Below are positions 4,936 through 6,873 of a stretch of 6,873 nt of DNA, piece by piece. A program made the position numbers and the translations under genes. The stretch covers positions 1 to 6,873 of the forward strand of contig CAZYXZ010000107.1 of the NCBI GenBank assembly GCA_964651395.1. The letters are read 5' to 3'. The notes under the pieces were generated by a model, which saw only the letters and a program-made list of their open reading frames with translations, made no database searches and had not been told where the DNA came from. The DNA is from CAZYXZ01 sp964651395 (GTDB lineage Bacteria > Actinomycetota > Actinomycetes > BP-191). Positions within the stretch are counted from its first letter, which is position 1. Every line of letters begins with the position of its first letter.

Positions 4936-5523
4936 GTGGCAGCCTCAGTGCTCTACATGTCGATGTCGGTCGACGGGTACATCGCGGGGCCGAACGACCG
5001 GCCGGACAATCCCGGCGGCGACGACTTCGGGCGGCTGCACGAGTGGTTCACGGACGAGGACGGCGAGCTGATCACGCCGTCCGGTCCGGCCGGTCAGCTG
5101 GTCGAGGAGATGAACGCGACCGGCGCGGTGCTCATCGGCCGGCGGCTGGCCGAGCTCGTCGACCACTGGGGCGGCGACCACCACGGTCGCGGAGTCCCGA
5201 TCTTCGTGGTCAGCCACCGGCCGCCCGGTCCGACGGTCGCGAACTACCCGTTGGTGACGTACGTGTCCGACGGGATCGCGAGTGCGATGGCCCAGGCGAA
5301 GGCCGCCGCCGGCGACCGCAACGTGATGGTGCACGGCGCGTACACGGCGCAGCACGCGCTCGAGGCCGGCGTGCTCGACGAGTTGATGATTCACCACATC
5401 CCGGTGCTCTTCGGCGGCGGCACGCGCCTGTTCGACGTACTGCCGTCACGCATCGAGCTGGAGATCATTCGCGTCCTCGACACCCCCGAGGCGACGCACA
5501 CCCACTACCGCGTGTGCAGGTGA
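4936..5523 (+). CDS. RibD C-terminal/dihydrofolate-reductase-fold family protein
   Basis: A 195-residue cytoplasmic protein of the DHFR/RibD-C fold, probably an NADPH-dependent reductase of unknown substrate. Family marks are MSMSVDGYIAGPND (8-21), VLIGRR (65-70), VPIFVVSHRPP (87-97), the nucleotide-binding-type HGAYTAQHALEAGVLDEL (133-150) and IPVLFGGGTRLFD (155-167), with YRV near the end. The length is normal for stand-alone members. The start is GTG at 4936: GGAGG (4924-4928) lies 7 nt upstream. An in-frame TTG at 4921 precedes the Shine-Dalgarno and would be unsupported, and the ATG at 4931 is out of frame. It is divergent from the sigma operon, which does not by itself mean a shared function. 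Members of this family are often annotated as dihydrofolate reductases, but that activity should not be assumed. It ends 53 bp before a small secreted-protein gene on the same strand. Confidence 0.9.
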   Translation: MAASVLYMSMSVDGYIAGPNDRPDNPGGDDFGRLHEWFTDEDGELITPSGPAGQLVEEMNATGAVLIGRRLAELVDHWGGDHHGRGVPIFVVSHRPPGPTVANYPLVTYVSDGIASAMAQAKAAAGDRNVMVHGAYTAQHALEAGVLDELMIHHIPVLFGGGTRLFDVLPSRIELEIIRVLDTPEATHTHYRVCR

Positions 5524-5576
5524 GTGCACCCGGCAACTCGGGGCATGATGTCGCGGGGGGCCGAGAGGAGCGGACG

Positions 5577-5810
5577 ATGCGTCGAGCAGTCACGATCTGC
5601 CTGGGGTCACTCGTGATGACCGCCGGACTCGCGGCGACGGCCGCCCCGGCCGCTACCGCCGCGACACCCCCACGGATGAGCTTCCAGATCACGACCGCCA
5701 GCGGCGGCGTCAGCGTGAGCGGAACACCGGGTCGGACGACGATCCGGATCCAAGGGTCCGCCGGGGCAACCAGCACCGACCCCTTCCGCGGACTCTTCAC
5801 CGCCCGCTAG
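5577..5810 (+). CDS. Small secreted protein, 77 residues, unknown function
   Basis: The start ATG at 5577 is preceded by AGAGGAG (5564-5570) at 6 nt, a strong ribosome-binding site. Residues 1-30 form a signal peptide: MRRAV, a hydrophobic core (5-19), then an Ala/Thr-rich end (AAPAATAAT) with cleavage near residue 29 or 30. The mature peptide of about 47 residues is rich in Gly, Ser and Thr, lacks cysteine, and carries five arginines against one aspartate, so it is basic. Alternating hydrophobic residues (SFQITT, VSVSGT, TTIRIQG) suggest a small beta structure. No known family is recognised. It lies 53 bp after the reductase gene and may share its transcript or have its own promoter. It stops 6 bp before the end of the convergent response-regulator gene. 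The coding call rests on start signals, signal peptide and codon use, and is fairly good. Confidence 0.72.
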   Translation: MRRAVTICLGSLVMTAGLAATAAPAATAATPPRMSFQITTASGGVSVSGTPGRTTIRIQGSAGATSTDPFRGLFTAR

Positions 5811-5816
5811 CTGCGG

Positions 5817-6464
5817 TCAGTCGCCCTGGCCGAGGCCGGCCTCGCGGGCCTTGACGATCGCCTGCGGGCGGTCGGCGACCTGCAGCTTGGCGAAGACGTT
5901 GGACACGTGGTTGCGCACGGTCTTCTCGCTGAGCGTGAGCCGCCGGCTGATCGCGGTGTTGTCGAGGCCGCGCGCGAGCAGGTCGAGCACCTCGTGCTCG
6001 CGGTCCGTGAGCTCCGGGAACGTCGCCGTGGCCGAGCGGACGGCGAACAGGGCGGCGGCACGCTGGGCGATCGGTGGCCCGAGGATGACCTCGCCGTTCC
6101 CGACGGCGCGCACCGCGCGCTCGATCTCGTCCGGCCCGGCGCCCTTCACGAGGTAGCCACGCGCGCCGGCGCGCATGGCGGCGAACACCGCGTCGTCGTC
6201 GGAGAACATCGTGACGACGAGGACGCCGACGTTCGGGTGGGAAGCGAGGATCTCGCGCGTCGCCGCGATGCCCGTGCCGTCCGGCAGCTGCAGGTCCATC
6301 ACGACGACATCGGGCGACAGCTCCGCGACCGCCGCCACCGCCTCGGCGACAGAGCCCGCTTCGCCGACTACATCGAGCTCGGCCAGCGAAGAGAGCAGCG
6401 CGACCATCCCCATGCGGAACACCGGGTGGTCGTCGACGACCACCACCCGCAGCGGGTCAGGCAC
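5817..6464 (-). CDS. NarL/FixJ-family two-component response regulator
   Basis: A 215-residue DNA-binding regulator switched on by phosphorylation. The receiver domain (about 5-122) has the acidic pair Asp11-Asp12, the phosphate-accepting Asp57 in VVVMDLQLPDG, Thr85 in VVTMFSDDD and Lys107 in GYLVKGAG, so all key residues are present. A LuxR-type helix-turn-helix fills 150-213 (LTDREHEVLDLLARGLDN, then LSEKTVRNHVSNVFAKLQV). The start is GTG at 6464-6462, with GGAGG (6475-6471) 6 nt upstream. It overlaps the histidine kinase stop codon by 8 bp (6457-6464), so the two are translationally coupled and almost certainly partners. The target genes and signal are unknown. It converges on the small secreted-protein gene with 6 bp between stops. 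Confidence 0.96.
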   Translation of the reverse strand: MPDPLRVVVVDDHPVFRMGMVALLSSLAELDVVGEAGSVAEAVAAVAELSPDVVVMDLQLPDGTGIAATREILASHPNVGVLVVTMFSDDDAVFAAMRAGARGYLVKGAGPDEIERAVRAVGNGEVILGPPIAQRAAALFAVRSATATFPELTDREHEVLDLLARGLDNTAISRRLTLSEKTVRNHVSNVFAKLQVADRPQAIVKAREAGLGQGD

Positions 6465-6873
6465 CGCGTGCCTCCATGGGCAGCGAGGCCACGACGCGCG
6501 TGCCGCCGTCGGCGCCGACGGTCACGAGCAGCCGGCCGCCGACGCCCATGCTGCGTTCGCGCATCGACGCGAGGCCGACGCCGGGCGTGATCTCGTCGGC
6601 CAGGCCGACCCCGTCGTCGACCACCTCCACGACCAGTTCGCCTTCTGCGCGCAGCCGCACGACACAACGGCGGGCGTTCGCGTGCCGGAGCACGTTGGTG
6701 ATCGCCTCCACCGCAATCCGGTACGCCGCGACCTCGGTCGCCGCGAGCAGCACCGGCAGGACGCCGTCGACCTCGACCGACACGTCGAGCTCCGCGGTCG
6801 AGCACCGCTCGGCGTACGCGCGGACGGCGGCGACCAATCCGAGCTGGTCGAGTACGGCGGGGCGCAGCCCGTG
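6457..6873 (-). CDS. NarL-type sensor histidine kinase, C-terminal part (cut by the window edge)
   Basis: The 138 visible residues begin inside the dimerisation domain (HGLRPAVLDQLG, the stretch that follows the phospho-histidine helix in HisKA_3 kinases) and include the whole ATP-binding domain. Landmarks are the N-box EAITNVLRHAN (57-67, Asn60), the G1 box DDGVG (86-90), the G2 region GVGLASMRER (98-107) and the final GGTRVVASLP (123-132). The phosphorylated histidine and any sensor or membrane domain lie beyond the right edge, so the signal cannot be inferred. The reading frame is open to the edge, and internal methionine or TTG codons are not real starts. It overlaps the response regulator gene by 8 bp and should phosphorylate that protein. 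All visible catalytic motifs look intact. Confidence 0.95.
   Translation of the reverse strand, partial: HGLRPAVLDQLGLVAAVRAYAERCSTAELDVSVEVDGVLPVLLAATEVAAYRIAVEAITNVLRHANARRCVVRLRAEGELVVEVVDDGVGLADEITPGVGLASMRERSMGVGGRLLVTVGADGGTRVVASLPMEARGA

Noticed and set aside
5529..5542. CCCG-N6-CGGG hairpin after the reductase gene as a terminator
   Set aside because: The stem is only 4 bp with no T-run, so it is not a convincing intrinsic terminator.
4908..5576. Plus-strand frame running into the small secreted-protein gene
   Set aside because: Upstream of ATG 5577 this frame is out of register with the reductase gene and gives Arg-rich nonsense. Only the part from 5577 has a start signal and sensible protein.

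Overview
The window is visibly GC-rich, with tightly packed genes, GTG and TTG starts and strong GC bias at third codon positions. It carries a SigE-family sigma factor and NarL-type two-component proteins. This points to an actinobacterium (Actinomycetota), probably a soil-type actinomycete; the genus cannot be fixed from the sequence. I see no rRNA, tRNA, CRISPR array, insertion sequence or phage gene.

Layout. (1) Positions 1-2703, minus strand: a probable four-gene operon with gaps of 18, 15 and 10 bp. In transcription order it holds a membrane-anchored protein with a doubled extracellular beta-alpha-beta unit, a secreted four-cysteine protein, a secreted, membrane-anchored TIMP/NTR-like protein with a Ser/Pro stalk, and the start of a SseA-type sulfurtransferase cut by the left edge. 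(2) Positions 2704-2776: a short divergent control region. (3) Positions 2777-3685, plus strand: a second secreted four-cysteine protein, apparently a paralogue of the one at 1135-2031. (4) Positions 3682-4862, minus strand: a SigE-family sigma factor and a translationally coupled one-pass membrane protein, a probable anti-sigma or sensor partner. (5) Positions 4936-5810, plus strand: a RibD/DHFR-fold reductase and a 77-residue secreted protein. (6) Positions 5817-6873, minus strand: a NarL-family response regulator and the C-terminal half of its histidine kinase, cut by the right edge.

Working together. The most interesting part is the block from about 360 to 3685, which encodes four exported or membrane-anchored proteins of unknown role. 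Three have folds that, judged only from sequence pattern, resemble known protease-inhibitor scaffolds: TIMP/NTR for one, and an Ig-like plus BsuPI-like layout for the paralogous pair. The fourth resembles the prodomain of secreted serine proteases. A cell-surface or secreted protease-control module is a reasonable hypothesis but is unproven. The block also repeats CTGAC/GTCAG inverted repeats at three gene junctions, one of which encloses the Shine-Dalgarno and start codon of a gene. The sigma operon has a candidate ECF-type promoter of its own, which suggests autoregulation. The two convergent gene pairs leave no room for terminators (stop codons sharing CTAG, and a 6-bp gap).
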